Origin: Diphasiastrum complanatum | Lineage: Eukaryota; Streptophyta; Lycopodiopsida; Lycopodiales; Lycopodiaceae | DNA: 64,000 nt | Assembly (NCBI GenBank): GCA_029204225.1 | Contig: CM055100.1 | Coordinates: forward strand, 8,014,713 to 8,078,712 | Reading direction: 5' to 3' | Part shown: positions 42,059 through 53,934 of the stretch, in pieces | Numbering within the stretch: position 1 is the stretch's first letter | Layout: each line of letters begins with the position of its first letter | Translations under genes and position numbers: made by a program | The notes under the pieces: model-generated | What the model was told of the DNA's origin: nothing | The model's input: only the letters and a program-made list of their open reading frames with translations | Database searches by the model: none

Positions 42059-42615
42059 GTGTGAAAAATGTCAACTAGTTTAGTTGGTTTAATTGGCAAT
42101 TTGGAGGCCAAAGTGAGATTTCAACTTAGAGATATATTTCTTGATGTGGTTAGTTGAGATACATTGAAACTAGTTACTTATTTCTAGGTTTTTGGTTCAG
42201 AAGTACCTAGAAGTTGCCATTTTAGGGCAATTTTAGGGAAAGGGGCCAAATGGCATTCTGGATGTTATAAATAGCTATAAAAACGTGGATAAATGATTTT
42301 CATATTCTCATTTTGTATAGAGAACTTTTCTCTTTCGATTCTATGTCTATCTCTTGCATATTTCTCGTGATACCTTGAGTTCTAATGTGTAGAATGTGAT
42401 TTTTCTTGTTGTACTTGATTTCACATGTGTGAAGGGTGATGCACTACTGTTGTTGTACGGATATAGACATTACTATATCATATCTTAGTGATTTTGATCA
42501 AATCTTCATGTATTTCCAAGTTCTAGCATGGTAGATGCATAGTTTCTAGCTTGTGAATGATTGGCAAACAAGTCAAATGACCATTTTACAATTGCTAGTT
42601 TTGCCAAATTTCTAA
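42059..42615. repeat. Composite LTR: plus-strand family D joined to a minus-strand LTR
   Basis: The left side starts TGTGAAAAATGTCAAC after a polypurine tract on the plus strand, with ATAAATAGCTATAAAAAC near 42267 and CACATGTGTG at 42422-42431 followed by GTACGG. The right side ends CTAACA directly before CTCCTCAAAACTA, a polypurine tract read on the minus strand. Two opposite elements therefore share or abut this LTR; the internal junction is not visible. Confidence 0.65.
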
Positions 42616-43623
42616 CACTCCTCAAAACTAAGCTATCTTTCCAACATAGATTTGCTTAGAACATTGAGAGCTGACCTTAACTTAGAAAATGGTTCTCTTG
42701 AAAGTGGCTTAGTAAGAAGATCAGCCAGACATTCTAATGTTGGGACATGTTCCAAATGGATCTCCCCTTTTTGGACTTTTCCTCGAACAAAATGGTGACA
42801 ACCTTCAATATGTTTTCTTCTAGCATGAAAAATTGGATTGCTAGCAAGACTTTGAGAAGAGAGATTGTCACATTTGATTAGGAGAACATAATCATACTTC
42901 AGCACATGAAGCTCCATTAGCAACCTCTTGATCCATAGTATCTCCTTGGTAGTTGTTGTAAGCGCCTTGTATTCAGCTTTAGTCGAAGATAGAGAAATAG
43001 TTGATTGTTTCTTTGATAGCCAGCACTTGTGGATCTTTTACCCAATTTTCAATCTGCAAAATATGATTCCGAGAAGGCATGTAGAGATAATGCACCCCTC
43101 TCATAAAGAAGTCCAAAGTCTATAGTGTTTGAGAGATATCTAAGAATCCTCTTAGCCATTTTCCAGTGATGCATGCAAGGATCTTGCCTAAATTGACTTA
43201 ACTTGCAAACACTATAGGTAAGAGTTGGTCTAATGATTCTTAACCACATTAGTGAGCCTATGAGACTCCTATAAAGAGTGATGTCCACTTTGGATGTTTC
43301 ATCATCTTTCATAGGAACTCTTACAAGTGGCTCCATAGGTGTTTATACGCTTTTACAATTTTGCATATTGTATATTTTAAGAACATGATGAGCATATCTA
43401 GATTGACAAATGAAGCTATAATCATTGGATGTAGTGCCTTCTATGCACAATACAAAATGTAGAGACCCAAGATCAACCATCTTAAATTCATTGCTTAAAA
43501 CAATTTCGGTATGATCTATCAAGAGTAGAAAATTTTTACTCAAGCTTATGTCATCCACATAGATGAGTAAGAACACATTATTTCCATTTGCATCAAACTT
43601 TAAGTAAAGTGATGGATCATACT
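42616..43623 (-). pseudogene. Ty1/copia RT C-terminus and RNase H fragment
   Basis: On the minus strand: RT with LLIYVDDISLS (43576 downward), FKMVDLGSLHFVL, then ITLYRSLIGSLMWL and HHWKMAKRILRYLS (43336-43049), then RNase H with EYKALTTTTKEI, KCDNLSSQSL, HARRKHIEGCHHF and LADLLTKPL (42923-42633). Three frames and internal stops. Upstream RT was cut by the LTR at 43624. Confidence 0.9.
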
Positions 43624-44119
43624 TGTCATGCCCATGACTGATCTCGGATAGCTTATCCTGCTAGAGGTCAGTAGGCCTACCTCGACCCATAAATTTATGA
43701 TTATGAGAGATTTGGGGCCTCATGTGCATATGGTCATAACTAATGGTTGGAGGCCTAAAACTCAAGATGGTGGATTATAATGGGTCTATAAGTGAGCCAT
43801 AGGAGAACTGGATGATGTGGCCCAGATAGGCTGCATAGGTGTGTAGAGAGGTTTCACAGTGCACTACCAGTGATGCATGGGCCTTGGAGGGTATAAGTAT
43901 ACCCATTGGGCTCTCACTAGTGCATGCTTGATTGTGATGTGAGTAGCTATATACTATTGGTATGGCTCCTCTATCCCTTGTGGGTGATTGATCCATAGCT
44001 TGGGGGCTAGATCCGTAAGATCTAGGTTTGGTTGAGTTGGTTTGTCCACCATCTGATTGCCTTGTGTTACTTTGTTGTGGCTTGCTTGGCTAGAGTATCC
44101 TTGGTGAGTGGCTTTATAT
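43624..44119 (+). repeat. LTR of another element (family K) with primer site
   Basis: Begins TGTCATGCCCATGAC, interrupting copia RT, and ends near TTATAT. It is directly followed by TGGTATAAGAGCCAAGG (44120 on), a variant initiator-Met primer site. About 220 bp of leader follow, then nothing recognisable. Confidence 0.7.
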
Positions 44120-44136
44120 TGGTATAAGAGCCAAGG
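44120..44136 (+). other. Primer-binding site, family K
   Basis: TGGTATAAGAGCCAAGG; one base differs from the usual TGGTATCAGAGCC. Confidence 0.7.
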
Positions 44137-44339
44137 CTAAGTGGATTTGTCGTCGGAAAGTGCTAATGTGAGGCCAAGGGTTGGAAGAGGATCTTCGTGC
44201 TAGGGTCCTAAATTCTTGGATTTTTCAGAGCAAATGCTTGGCGGTGATTCATGTTTCTCTTCTCAAATCACGGAGTTCGAGAGGATGCCAATTGTATGGT
44301 AGATCAAGTACCAAAAGTACAATCGGTTGAATAAAGTAT

Positions 44340-45248
44340 GATCTTGAATGGTGAATATGAAGAGATTTTGATTCACTTGTAAAGTTAAGTTTTTTTGCAA
44401 TTACTTTTTGCTTTTTGCTTTTTGCTTTTTTAAGTTAAACAAAAATTCAGCCTCTTTTAAGCTGAAATTTTGTGCTTTCAAAAAGGTAGATTTTTTGGGT
44501 GCTTGACAGGCAAAGCAATTGAAATTTTGTTATGAAATAGGAGTTGAAAGCTGGTCCTATTTGAAACAAGCTTCTTGATGTTCAGCTTTGAAATTGTCAT
44601 AACAAAGGAAATATTTTCAGCACGTTTCATTTTGACCCTTTGGTGAAATTTGTAGCCTTTAATTTCTAGGTTGAATCACTGCTTTTTGGCAAAGCGTCAA
44701 GTTGATTTTGGAAGCAGGAAATTGGTGGAAACTAAAGGTTTAAACCACCTTTTTCCCTATGCTTGGTGTATGTGTTTGACTATTTAAACAGAGGAAACTT
44801 GAATTACTAAAGAAAGGCAAAAGGTTAACAAAGTTTCTTAGTTTGTTCTTGCTTCTTATGAAAAAACAGTTTCTCAAACTCTGTTCACCATTCTACCAAT
44901 TGTTTATGAACACATTCACAGCATGCTTCTTGACTGAAGAAAAAGAAGAAAGAAGAAATTTAACAAGCTATTGTGCTTTGTTATGTGCTGTAAAAGCACA
45001 TTTGTTTTCTTTTATACACTTTTTACTCTAACTTTTAGAATCTGTAAATCTGGAATGTAACTTGCAGTAGTATGGATTTCAACCTGTATTGGTGTCAGGA
45101 ATGGGATTTCAACCTGTATTGCCGTCACAACTGTGAAAAGTGTAGCTTAAAGCAATTGAATCGGCTGCTCCTAGCGCGCCGAGCGCTCCTCCTGTGCTGC
45201 TCCCCACCTGCAAAATCTGAGAGCCTCTCCCCCTCGCGCCCTGCAAAA

Positions 45249-45282
<34 letters not shown>

Positions 45283-46780
45283 TCTGCTCTCTTGTGCTCC
45301 CGAACCGAGCAGGGCTGCCCAACCAGATGGCCTGAGCAAGTAAATAGAGGGAAATCGAGGCGCGGCCCGCAGGGGGGGTGGGGGAATAGCTTGTCTAAGT
45401 TTTTTTTTTTTCTTAACGGCTATTCTTATGGCTTACAATCATATTGGGTTGCGTTGCAATTTAAGTCATATTCGGCTGCAATTTAGTATGGCAATTCTTT
45501 AATGTGTTTGTAGCATTTTTTGCAAATGGTTATTGAATTTAATATTTGCCCGTTGAATTGCAAGTTCATGGGTATTAATCTTCAAGCATCTGTTTATTCA
45601 TAAAAAATGGTAATTTTTTATATTGCCTGGACGAATTCAAGAATACAAATATTGTAATTCACTGGAAATTTTTTTTATTTCCAAAAGAAATGGCAAATAG
45701 GATAAAGCCAATAATCAATTGTAATCAGTTAACTACCGTTTGGGCGAACGAGAACTGACATTTGTGTATAAAAAGCTTTCGATTTTCTTGTCTAAGGTGT
45801 AACCATCGTTGTTGGTTCGATGAAAGGGTATGCACAGCTAAAATGGCCCCGTGAACCAAAATGAGTAATAAGAGGTTAAAGTTTTTAAAACTAGAAACTG
45901 TTGTTCACCAAATAATGAAACCAAACTTGAATCAATCAAGCCTTTGCAATTTTTTAAGAACCGAAAGAAATTTGACAAACAATGATTCAACTAAAAAACT
46001 CTTAAGGTTGAATAAAAGTCATATGCAAATTTAGTATTGCCATTTGAATTTAATTCAGCCCATTTGTAGAGCAATTTTAAATCAAACTTGTTCTTAAATC
46101 AATATCATTCCTACTCATTCTTACGCATTACTAAATTTGTCACTCACAGAATGATGATGCATGACCCACAATCCTTTGGTTGACAGTAAAAATTAAGCGG
46201 TGAAAACTAACGTGAGTTGGAATTGTACTATAAAGTTAGAATTTGGAGAAATTTTTGAGAACTTTGATAGTACTGATTTGTTGGATTCAAATGTCATGTG
46301 AGTCATTTGTCGGATCTAGAGATTTTTGATAGCTCTATGAGAAAAATTCCAAATGAAATCAATTGATTTTTTGGACGATTTGATCGAGAAGTGGATGGTT
46401 TTCCTGGTGGAAGAACCTATGGTATGGGACCCACGATCTCCTATTTAATTCATGCAATCTACTACCAGATCAAATTGGTGGGCACAAAAGCATAAATAAT
46501 GTGCCACCAAATCAGATCAAACAGTATAGGAGGATGACGAAGCTTGGAAAGCAGACGGTTGTGCATACCCCCAACTCATGTGAACCATTTCATGTTAATA
46601 ACTCACGATCTTTTGTTTGTTCCTTCTACTTACCACCAGATCAAATCAGACTAAATGGAACCAAAATGACAATGACATTGTCCTAAAAAAAGTGCTTGTT
46701 GATAAGTGTTCCTTTTTGTTTTCTCAATTTGAAATCAGAAGTCCAGTCACACAAATGAGTCTAATCTAGAGAAAAACAAG
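44340..46780. other. Non-coding stretch with simple repeats and a GC-rich island
   Basis: No defensible gene in 2.4 kb. It contains (CTTTTTG)-type repeats at about 44405-44430, a two-copy repeat of GGATTTCAACCTGTATTG (45074 and 45104, period about 30), a GC-rich CT-repeat island (45150-45390) and a T run near 45400. The rest is AT-rich. Confidence 0.55.
45150..45390. promoter_or_regulatory. GC-rich island with (CT)n microsatellite
   Basis: It contains GCGCGCCGAGCGC, a CTCTCTCT tract at about 45250-45288, CGAGGCGCGGCCCGC and a G7-T-G5 tract. CG dinucleotides are far denser than in flanking DNA. Such CT-rich, CpG-rich blocks often mark plant promoters or 5' UTRs, but no adjacent gene is visible. 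Confidence 0.45.
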
Positions 46781-46782
46781 AC

Positions 46783-47073
46783 TTAGGCTTGCCTGAAGCC
46801 TCCTCCCATTTGAAAGGCACTGCTCAAGCTCTTAAAAGCAAATTCAGTGCTTTCTGTCTCGAATGAAGATGTGACAAGCTCCATATAGTCATTGCTCAAC
46901 TGTATAGATAATCTACCCGTAGCATTGGTAGCTTCCACAAACTTACTCCATGTATGAGCTCCTCTCATGCCACATTGCATTTTTGCAAAAGATACAATCG
47001 GCCCGCTTGCATTTAAAGATGATAGTACTCGAAGGCGAAGATGGTGGCTATCATAGATCTTCATATGAAGCAT
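46783..47073 (-). CDS. Hypothetical minus-strand frame (possible exon)
   Basis: A 96-residue open frame; the second half (SKFVEATNATGRLSIQLSND, YMELVTSSFETESTEFAFK) has a protein-like composition. No domain recognised and no partner exons found. It lies just before the second copy of the 1.9-kb repeat. Could be a chance frame. Confidence 0.25.
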   Translation of the reverse strand: MLHMKIYDSHHLRLRVLSSLNASGPIVSFAKMQCGMRGAHTWSKFVEATNATGRLSIQLSNDYMELVTSSFETESTEFAFKSLSSAFQMGGGFRQA

Positions 47074-47173
47074 GTATAGATGTTTTGAAATGCTGCAAAC
47101 ATCATTGTACTAAGAAGAAATGTTCTTGGAAAAAAATAAATCATCCATGGCCTTTTTTTTTGTTGTTTTACCT

Positions 47174-49084
47174 TGCAACATTTAATGAGTATCATCAGAA
47201 ATCCATATTTCCACATGTGATATGAATCTAGATGTCGTCTGTGTTTGGAAGCAGGAAAAATATATTGGAGAGGGAAAATTCCTACCTACATTGCTTCAAG
47301 GGATTGATACTTGTCCTTTCAAACCCTGCCACTATGTAGGGATGACATTTGTAGAGCAGAAGAGGTTTTCACTACACAAGAATCAAAAGCCAAGAAGGAA
47401 ACTCCTCAAAAGTGAAGGCCAGGGCTAGAATCAAGATTCACACACAACGTGTCATCGCAACGCATGTACATGCAAGGATGTGACCTTGGAACTGAATCTT
47501 GAATCCATGGTGTACTCTAAAACCTCTAAAACATGCACCGACAACATTACATTGAATTTTAATCCTTGAAATTAAAATAAATTGCAAATAAAAAACAAAT
47601 ATAATAATATTTTTCAAGATATTATTAACTAGAAAAAAAACCTAGAAAAGATAAATAACTTATTTAGAATATCCTGTCAAGCTCACAGTTTTCTTTATTC
47701 ATGTGAATTAAAGCCAAAGCACAAGCAGATCAATGTTTGAAATGATTGCTAAGTCTTCCTTGCAAAGCAAGGTAGGGCCAAAAAGGAGGTGCCTCACAAA
47801 ATCTAATCTTTACGCCTCCTTTTTTTCCAAAACTTTGTACGTGCACCTTCCGGGATGTGGAAGGTGCATGTAAAAAAACATTTACATGACCTTTCGTGCG
47901 AAAAGTGAATGTAAAAAAAATGGCAAAAAAAGGAAGAAAACAAAAAGTTAAAAAAGTTTTCACATTGCAGAAGGTCACCTCCTCGGCCATTCCGTCGTGG
48001 GAAGGCAACCTCGGCCGAAGGGCCTTGGAGGGTGAACCCCCCACCCCCCCAAGGTTTACATTATGTGGTAATTTTATATGGGTGAATCTGTGAACCCATA
48101 AAAACATTCATGAATCTCACATTATTAACTTTGAAGGTAGCTACCGTCACTTGCTTTTTTGTTGCATATTATACAATTTGATAATGAACTCACCTATTAT
48201 ACTGGGATGTTATGAAATCTAAAAGTCCATAACCAAATTTTACATGACATTGTGCTCATAAAAAGGTTGTGAAAAAATTTCAAGGACATGTTATAACTCA
48301 TAAAGATGCATAATTGAGACTCAAAAAAGCACTTTAGCCATCAAAAAAGGCCATCCTCGCCATGATTTGCATTTAAAAAAGATAAACTTTACACTCAATT
48401 CAATGACCATTCAATTATGGCTTGGCCTAACGACCTCCTTATAATAGGTCGACCACTTTACCATGTACAAAGACCATTCTCCAATACATCATACTCCTCC
48501 TAACACCCTTAAGAGATGCGAGCAAAATAATGCAAGTCTTAACTATATCAAGCTTGGGAAAGAGTTCGCCACCTATAAACATTAGAAGAAGAAGAGGGCC
48601 TTTCTAAAAGATGTCTCTTTATTTTTTCTCATTTGCGTTGCCATGTGGACCCATAGAACTACTGATATCAGGCTTCTATGTTACATAATTTGTCTCGAAC
48701 TAAAATAAACAAACAAAAAAATTCAAATAAATATATGTTTTGTCAGGCAGAATGTGGAAATGCTATTGGATGTTGAGGCTTGTCTTTCCAACTCATCACT
48801 GCCCGAAGAGACCCAACCAAATTTAAAATGGATATGTCAGACGGCAATGCAGAGTTAAAATGAGTAGATCAAGGCAATTTTAATGAGAATACCTTGTCAA
48901 ATCATGGTTTACTAGTTAATTAGAGTTAACTCGTAGTGCCACTCAATGTCTCAAAAATTTTGCTTACACTGATTCTCAACAAGCTAGCTTTCTATACATA
49001 GTAAATGGTGCCATCAAGAAAACCCGTGCTCCTCAATCGACTATGTGCTTCTCTTCAATGAGAAAGATGACAACGGATTATGGG
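47174..49084. repeat. 1.9-kb dispersed repeat, copy 2
   Basis: Matches 30337-32255. The C run of copy 1 is here CCCCCCACCCCCCC (about 48038-48052). The frame 47222-47428 (LLQGIDTCPFKPCHYVGM) stays open here, while copy 1 has a stop in the same place. Confidence 0.88.
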
Positions 49085-49428
49085 ACTACTAACATTCATC
49101 ATAAATTTTTATGGTATTACAAATGAGAATGTCAATAACAAGTTGATAGTTGTTCTCAAGTTAAATGAGTCTAGAATTATAAAAGGACAAAAAATGGAGA
49201 GAGTCAGTCTTACGATCATGAATGGAACACTTTCAAATTCATAAGACTCAAAAGGCCTCAGCTTCAGTGTTCAATCAGAAAATGATATCTGGTGGTTGGT
49301 AGCATTTCATGTATAATAGTTCCTTCATATAATCAATAGGGATAATAATTTTAATATGGATTTCATTTGGGAAATCTTCTCTATGTTAATATTATGAGGC
49401 TAGATCACTTTTTTGTTTTCTCTTATAG

Positions 49429-50760
49429 GTGATGAAAGAAGACCATGACATTCTCTCATGGATATTTAATAAAACGCCATATCTTGCCACTATAAAAAAT
49501 GACTTGGAGGGAGTTCCACTCAATGTTCCTAGAATTGGAACTTTCAACATAGAATGGCATTTAGCAAGAAATCTGAAGACATTAAAATGTATGTTCAATG
49601 TATCACATGGCGCTAACTCTAAACACACTTGTTTGTACTGCATGAAGACAACAAAAGACATGACAAGGAGTACAGGAATATCAAGAGATCGAGAAGATCT
49701 TAATTGGAAACCCGTACTACTGATTTCTCTTCAGAATGTTCATATCTGTACATTGCATGCAAAGGTGCATATAATAGAAAAATTAATATATCTTCACATC
49801 TTGTTTGCATGGAATTCCGAGCCAAAGGCAGATGCGAAGGAAGCTATTTCCAAATTAGAGGATATGTTGTCTAAAGCAGGCTTACATAAAGGCCACATTA
49901 AGATGAAAAAAGACAACAAGCTATCAGGTAAACATGAAATATTTCATGCAAGCCGAGCATTGGAGAATCCAAAGCTCGAAGATTTTTATCAAATTATTCT
50001 AGCAAACAAAATAAGATTCAATACTTGGAAAGAGATTATAGCTGCAACTCAAGAATTTGAAGAAGGTTATACCCGTATACACAGAATAGAAGTTTCGAAA
50101 AAATTAGACAACATGGTAAAATACTTGAAAAAAGATAAATTTTCAATTAATGATATACAAATGATACAGAAAACAACGAGTAAATTTGTGGATGCAATTC
50201 GAAGTGCATGGGGTGTAGATCATATAACACATTATATGGTAAGATTTCGATGTTACACTACTATAGAAAAATATGTGCAATTAATTTACATGCTTTTGGT
50301 ACTGATTTAGATTATGTTTTTATGGCATGCAGCACATATTACGGCATCGTGCGACATTCTTTGCAAGAAATAGCGGAAGTCTTAGCATATGGTCATCGCA
50401 AGGAAGGAAAAATCTCATTGGCAAGCAAGAGCGGCATTTCATAAAAGTACACAACATGGTGGGACTAGCTCAAAGAACAACTATAACTGCAACTTTTCCA
50501 ATGGTTTTACAGAAGAATCCAAATTCGTCATAATACAAAATCCACGGATTATAAAAAATTTCAAAAAGCATGCAAATTTATACAAGCCAATAGGCAATAG
50601 ACACAAAATAAAATTTTGTATATTAAATGAAAATTTTTACAAAGTACAATTGAGCAAAATCTACTTTGCTTCCGATGCTTTCTCTAATGAAAGTTGCAAC
50701 TTTGAATCATGCAACAATTTCCTTCTTTCATATGGATCCAAGAGCTCATAGTTTTGATGC
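49429..50760 (+). pseudogene. Unrecognised transposase-like gene
   Basis: An open frame of 293 residues (49429-50310) begins MMKEDHDILSWIFNK and contains RIGTFNIEWHLARNLKTLKC and a CxxC in SKHTCLYCMKTTKD, then KHEIFHASRALENPKLEDF and AWGVDHITHYM. After 50240 sense continues in other frames (FFARNSGSLSIWSSQG near 50350; EKSHWQARAAFHKSTQHGG near 50410-50460), so at least two frameshifts are present. The layout (a Cys pair, a long acidic middle, then a SQGxEKSHxxAR...HGG block) reminds me of catalytic proteins of some DNA transposons, but I cannot assign a superfamily. It converges with the minus-strand gene at 50661-52465. Confidence 0.45.
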
Positions 50761-52455
50761 TTATTCAGATCAACGTAGGCAACATACAATGTAAAATGAG
50801 ATGATCTGAACATGGAATTCACTGGTCCATATCCTAAAATTCTAAGTGCAATAGTTTTCTTTACAAAAATTATTCTATGCTTCTTATTAAAATTATGTCC
50901 TCCAAGAAAATGAGATAGTGCCTTGATTGCCATAATCATTGAATGGGCAACACTTAATCTCATTATTCTTAAAGAACTTCAGATAATGCCCCAGTGCATG
51001 ATCTCTTGAAAATTCTCTAGCAAAAAGTCTCTGCCCTCCTTGACGAATTGCGAAATCATCAAGAAAAATTGTTTCCTAAAATGAAAAAAATCCAAAGTAA
51101 GATCCAGTATATAATCTGACATAACGAATTTACTAGTACATCATAAGATACAAAACTTACGTATTCGGCTTTGTCTTCCTTGATTACTGTCTCTCCATCA
51201 ATATTATGTCCACCTTTCGATGTCAATATAGTTGGTGAATAGACAGTTGGTTTAGAAAAACCAAGCTAACTATGAATTCTGAGAAACTCCTCTTCAGAAG
51301 ACAGATCATCTTCTTTATTGCGCATTTCCTCCACAGCCATTTTTAAGCAATCTTTTCTTGAATAAAGCTCATCATTATGTACATCGTCACACCAGGGAGA
51401 AGATCATCAACATCAAAATCAATTATATTTGAAAATTCATCAAGCTCTTTGCTCAAAATGCAAATAGTCTCAGCTTCAGTGAAATAAAAAAGATTCGATA
51501 TATTCGATAATGTCAAAAAAGAATTATTATCTATATTATAAGTAGGCAATGTGATAAGAGATTTATCAGAAGGATAAATGATGTTGGGAGTTCTAGGGAC
51601 AACAAACGATGCTCTATTTCGTGCAGGATCAAAATCTGGACAATCATCTAAACTAACGCTATCAATAAAAAAAATTTCTATATCTACAATCTTTGATTTT
51701 TCAGAATTTGTACCACTAGAAGAAGCAGCTTTAGAAGTGGAAAGGCCAGCATCAAAATCGTCAGAAATATTTAACAAAAAAAAAAAAACAAATGTAGACT
51801 GAAACTCATCAAATCTACTTTTTTATTGTGGATTGGGCAATCATCTACAAACTTGAAATTATTATGTAACTTGGTGAATATTCTGTCAAGTTTAGTTTTA
51901 TAGCTATGTTTGTCGAGTGCCACCAGGTCCTGATAATAAATTATGTCCTTATTTTGAGATCTGAATAAGAGAGTACTGAACAAAGACTTAAATCTGAGAT
52001 CTCAAAAAATGCTTCCACACCAAGACCCTCAAGAATAGAAAGCAAAATAAAAAGAAAAGAAGAAAAAAGAGATTTGAAATACTCTAAATTATCACTAATA
52101 CTAAATTCATGAAAAAAAAAACAAACTAGAATCGAAATTAGACATTTTAAACAAAAAATACAAAAGAAAGATTTCGAATATCGCTCTCAAGCACAAAATG
52201 CTGGTCAGACAAGAACCTCAAGGCAATGTGCGCTCGAAAAAGATATCAAAAAATAGGGTATCGAATCCGAGCACGAGTACAAAGATCAGAAAAAAAATGA
52301 GACGTAAGGCGCACTTGAAAGCGATACCGAACCAGGCAATATCGGTTCCAGGCGCAAGTATGTCAACAGAATGTAAAGAGAGGCAAGTGTGCGCTTGAAA
52401 TCAATATTCGGCTCAAAAATCAGAAAATTTGCATGAAAATCCGCGCTGAAAATAA
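50661..52455 (-). pseudogene. Unrecognised minus-strand spliced gene, possible partner of the 49429 gene
   Basis: Exon-like pieces on the minus strand: 51983-51771 (KDIIYYQDLVALDKHSYKTK), 51777-51343 (a 144-residue frame rich in Asp/Ser, SLDDCPDFDPARNRASFVV), 51355-51170 (MAVEEMRNKEDDLSSEEEFL, then a TAG, then GFSKPTVYSPTILTSKGG), a donor TAC|GTAAGT near 51166, an acceptor TTTCATTTTAG near 51078, and ETIFLDDFAIRQGGQRLL. After a frameshift the text continues RDHALGHYLKFFKNNEIKCC. A TATAAATAGG box lies upstream at 52456-52465. I recognise no domain. Convergent arrangement with the plus-strand gene suggests a two-gene DNA transposon, unproven. Confidence 0.4.
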
Positions 52456-52465
52456 CCTATTTATA
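52456..52465 (-). promoter_or_regulatory. TATA box for the minus-strand gene
   Basis: Reads TATAAATAGG on the minus strand, in a G/C-poor context, with CACACGTGG 20 bases further upstream. It faces the minus-strand coding pieces that start about 470 bp downstream. Confidence 0.5.
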
Positions 52466-52668
52466 AAAAAAACATTTCACACGTGGAGGAGTTCCAAAAG
52501 GACACACGTCGACGCATGATTTATCAAAAATATTTCGTCGTACAGAGAATGATTGATCTGACATTTATCACGTGCCGAATGACACATGTCGCAATATGAT
52601 TCATGCACGTGTCCGTAGTTTAGGGTTCTTCCGATATTCTCTTTCTATCTTCCACTCAAAACCAATAT

Positions 52669-53031
52669 TCAGTTCTTATCGCTGCATTTCCAACAACATT
52701 CTTTTAGGTGGCCATGTTTTCTGCAATACCCACACACAGTGGTGGGACAATTCCTGTTCACATGATCCCCTTGGCAAAACCAACAACCATGCCTAGTGGG
52801 TGTAGATGGCCTTTGGTTGACTAAGTTCAGCTGGCATTTAAATTGTCCTATTTCTACAGCCAAGGCTAATACCCTCTCATTCATATGTAGGATGCGGTCT
52901 CTTAACTCTTTGACTAGTTCTCGCGCTTCATCATTGGGATCTATAGGAGGCTCCAATAAAGCTTCTCGTCTCCGTTCTAATCCCCATAACCAAGACAAAA
53001 ATTCAACTGTTTTCAGGTAGAGGGTCCCCAT
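52669..53031 (-). CDS. Gag-like protein with two zinc knuckles (120 aa)
   Basis: A 120-residue minus-strand frame. Residues 20-70 are charged and helical (RRREALLEPPIDPNDEARE, LVKELRDRILHMNERVLAL); residues 85-115 hold two Cys/His clusters, CWFCQGDHVNRNC and CGYCRKHGHLKECCWKC. The second fits CxxCx4Hx4C. Such paired knuckles end the gag of LTR elements and bind genomic RNA. It lies about 900 bp downstream of the primer site at 53922-53934, so I infer it belongs to that element. It does not resemble the copia gags elsewhere in the window. The stretch between (53040-53920) has broken frames and a GC-rich block at 53390-53560. Confidence 0.55.
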   Translation of the reverse strand: MGTLYLKTVEFLSWLWGLERRREALLEPPIDPNDEARELVKELRDRILHMNERVLALAVEIGQFKCQLNLVNQRPSTPTRHGCWFCQGDHVNRNCPTTVCGYCRKHGHLKECCWKCSDKN

Positions 53032-53921
53032 ATGGCTTGATTACTTGGGCATGTAACAAGGTTAGACATGCGGCCTCAGTATTCTAAACAACATGCTCAT
53101 AATAGTGACAAGGTTCTAGAATATATACTCTGTGTGTGGGATCAGCACACATCACTGTGTGATGCTAACCGCTTTGACTTCTACTGACCTAGTAATCGTC
53201 TTTCAAAACAACATTCAACACTAGTCAAGTAGCCCACACTAAAGGGTTAGTCGTGCGACTGACAGCAATGACAATACAGTCGGTCAAGTAGTGAATTTCT
53301 AATATGCACTCTTTGTAGGCCATTGCCTTTCAGAAAATACTCCCTTATCAAATTACTCTTGTCAGACGCACCAATGATAGAGGAAAAATTCCCGACGGGG
53401 GATTGGTCTCGCCAGGAAGCCCTACAGGGGAAGGGCCCACACTGCCCTTACGTGAGTGATTGAGGGATACCGCTTCCAATCCCGAGGGCCGTCTCAATCA
53501 CCCCGTGCTCCCCAGCCGATGAGGGTTTTCCAGGCCCTCGGAGGCACGGCTACAAGGAGGTTTAACATCATTCTTGATCGTATTGATCCTTTCTTTCCAT
53601 ATCATAGCTCTAGGTGAGGGTGATTAAGGACATCCCCAATACACTAAAGTCTTGTAGCCTACGGGTCCAAAGTCGTCTCGTGGCATTATGGCTCTAGCCT
53701 TAAGCCTTCAAATTATAGGGTCTCTGGTCTTTGATCAATCATACGGCTGCACTTTGGTAAAGAGGGTGGTTTCTACCATTTTCTTAAGATGTTCATGAGT
53801 GTCAACAACAATAGTAAATAAGCTTAGTGTGCATGAAACGACAATAAAACATCATCTTTTAGTCATCTTCGTGCTACGTGGGGTGCCTTAAATAGTTCAA
53901 AATACATCGTAACCTTAGGTA

Positions 53922-53934
53922 GGCTCTGATACCA
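53922..53934 (-). other. Primer-binding site of the minus-strand family G element
   Basis: On the minus strand TGGTATCAGAGCC directly follows the LTR end ...AATCAACA. Confidence 0.9.

Noticed and set aside
45072-45339. Frames on both strands through the CT-repeat island
   Set aside because: Low-complexity Ser/Leu or Arg/Glu runs made by the (CT)n tract; no coding evidence.
52196-52398. Arg/Lys-rich 66-residue plus-strand frame
   Set aside because: Lies antisense in the leader of the minus-strand gene, just below its TATA box; basic composition reflects AAA/AGA-rich DNA.
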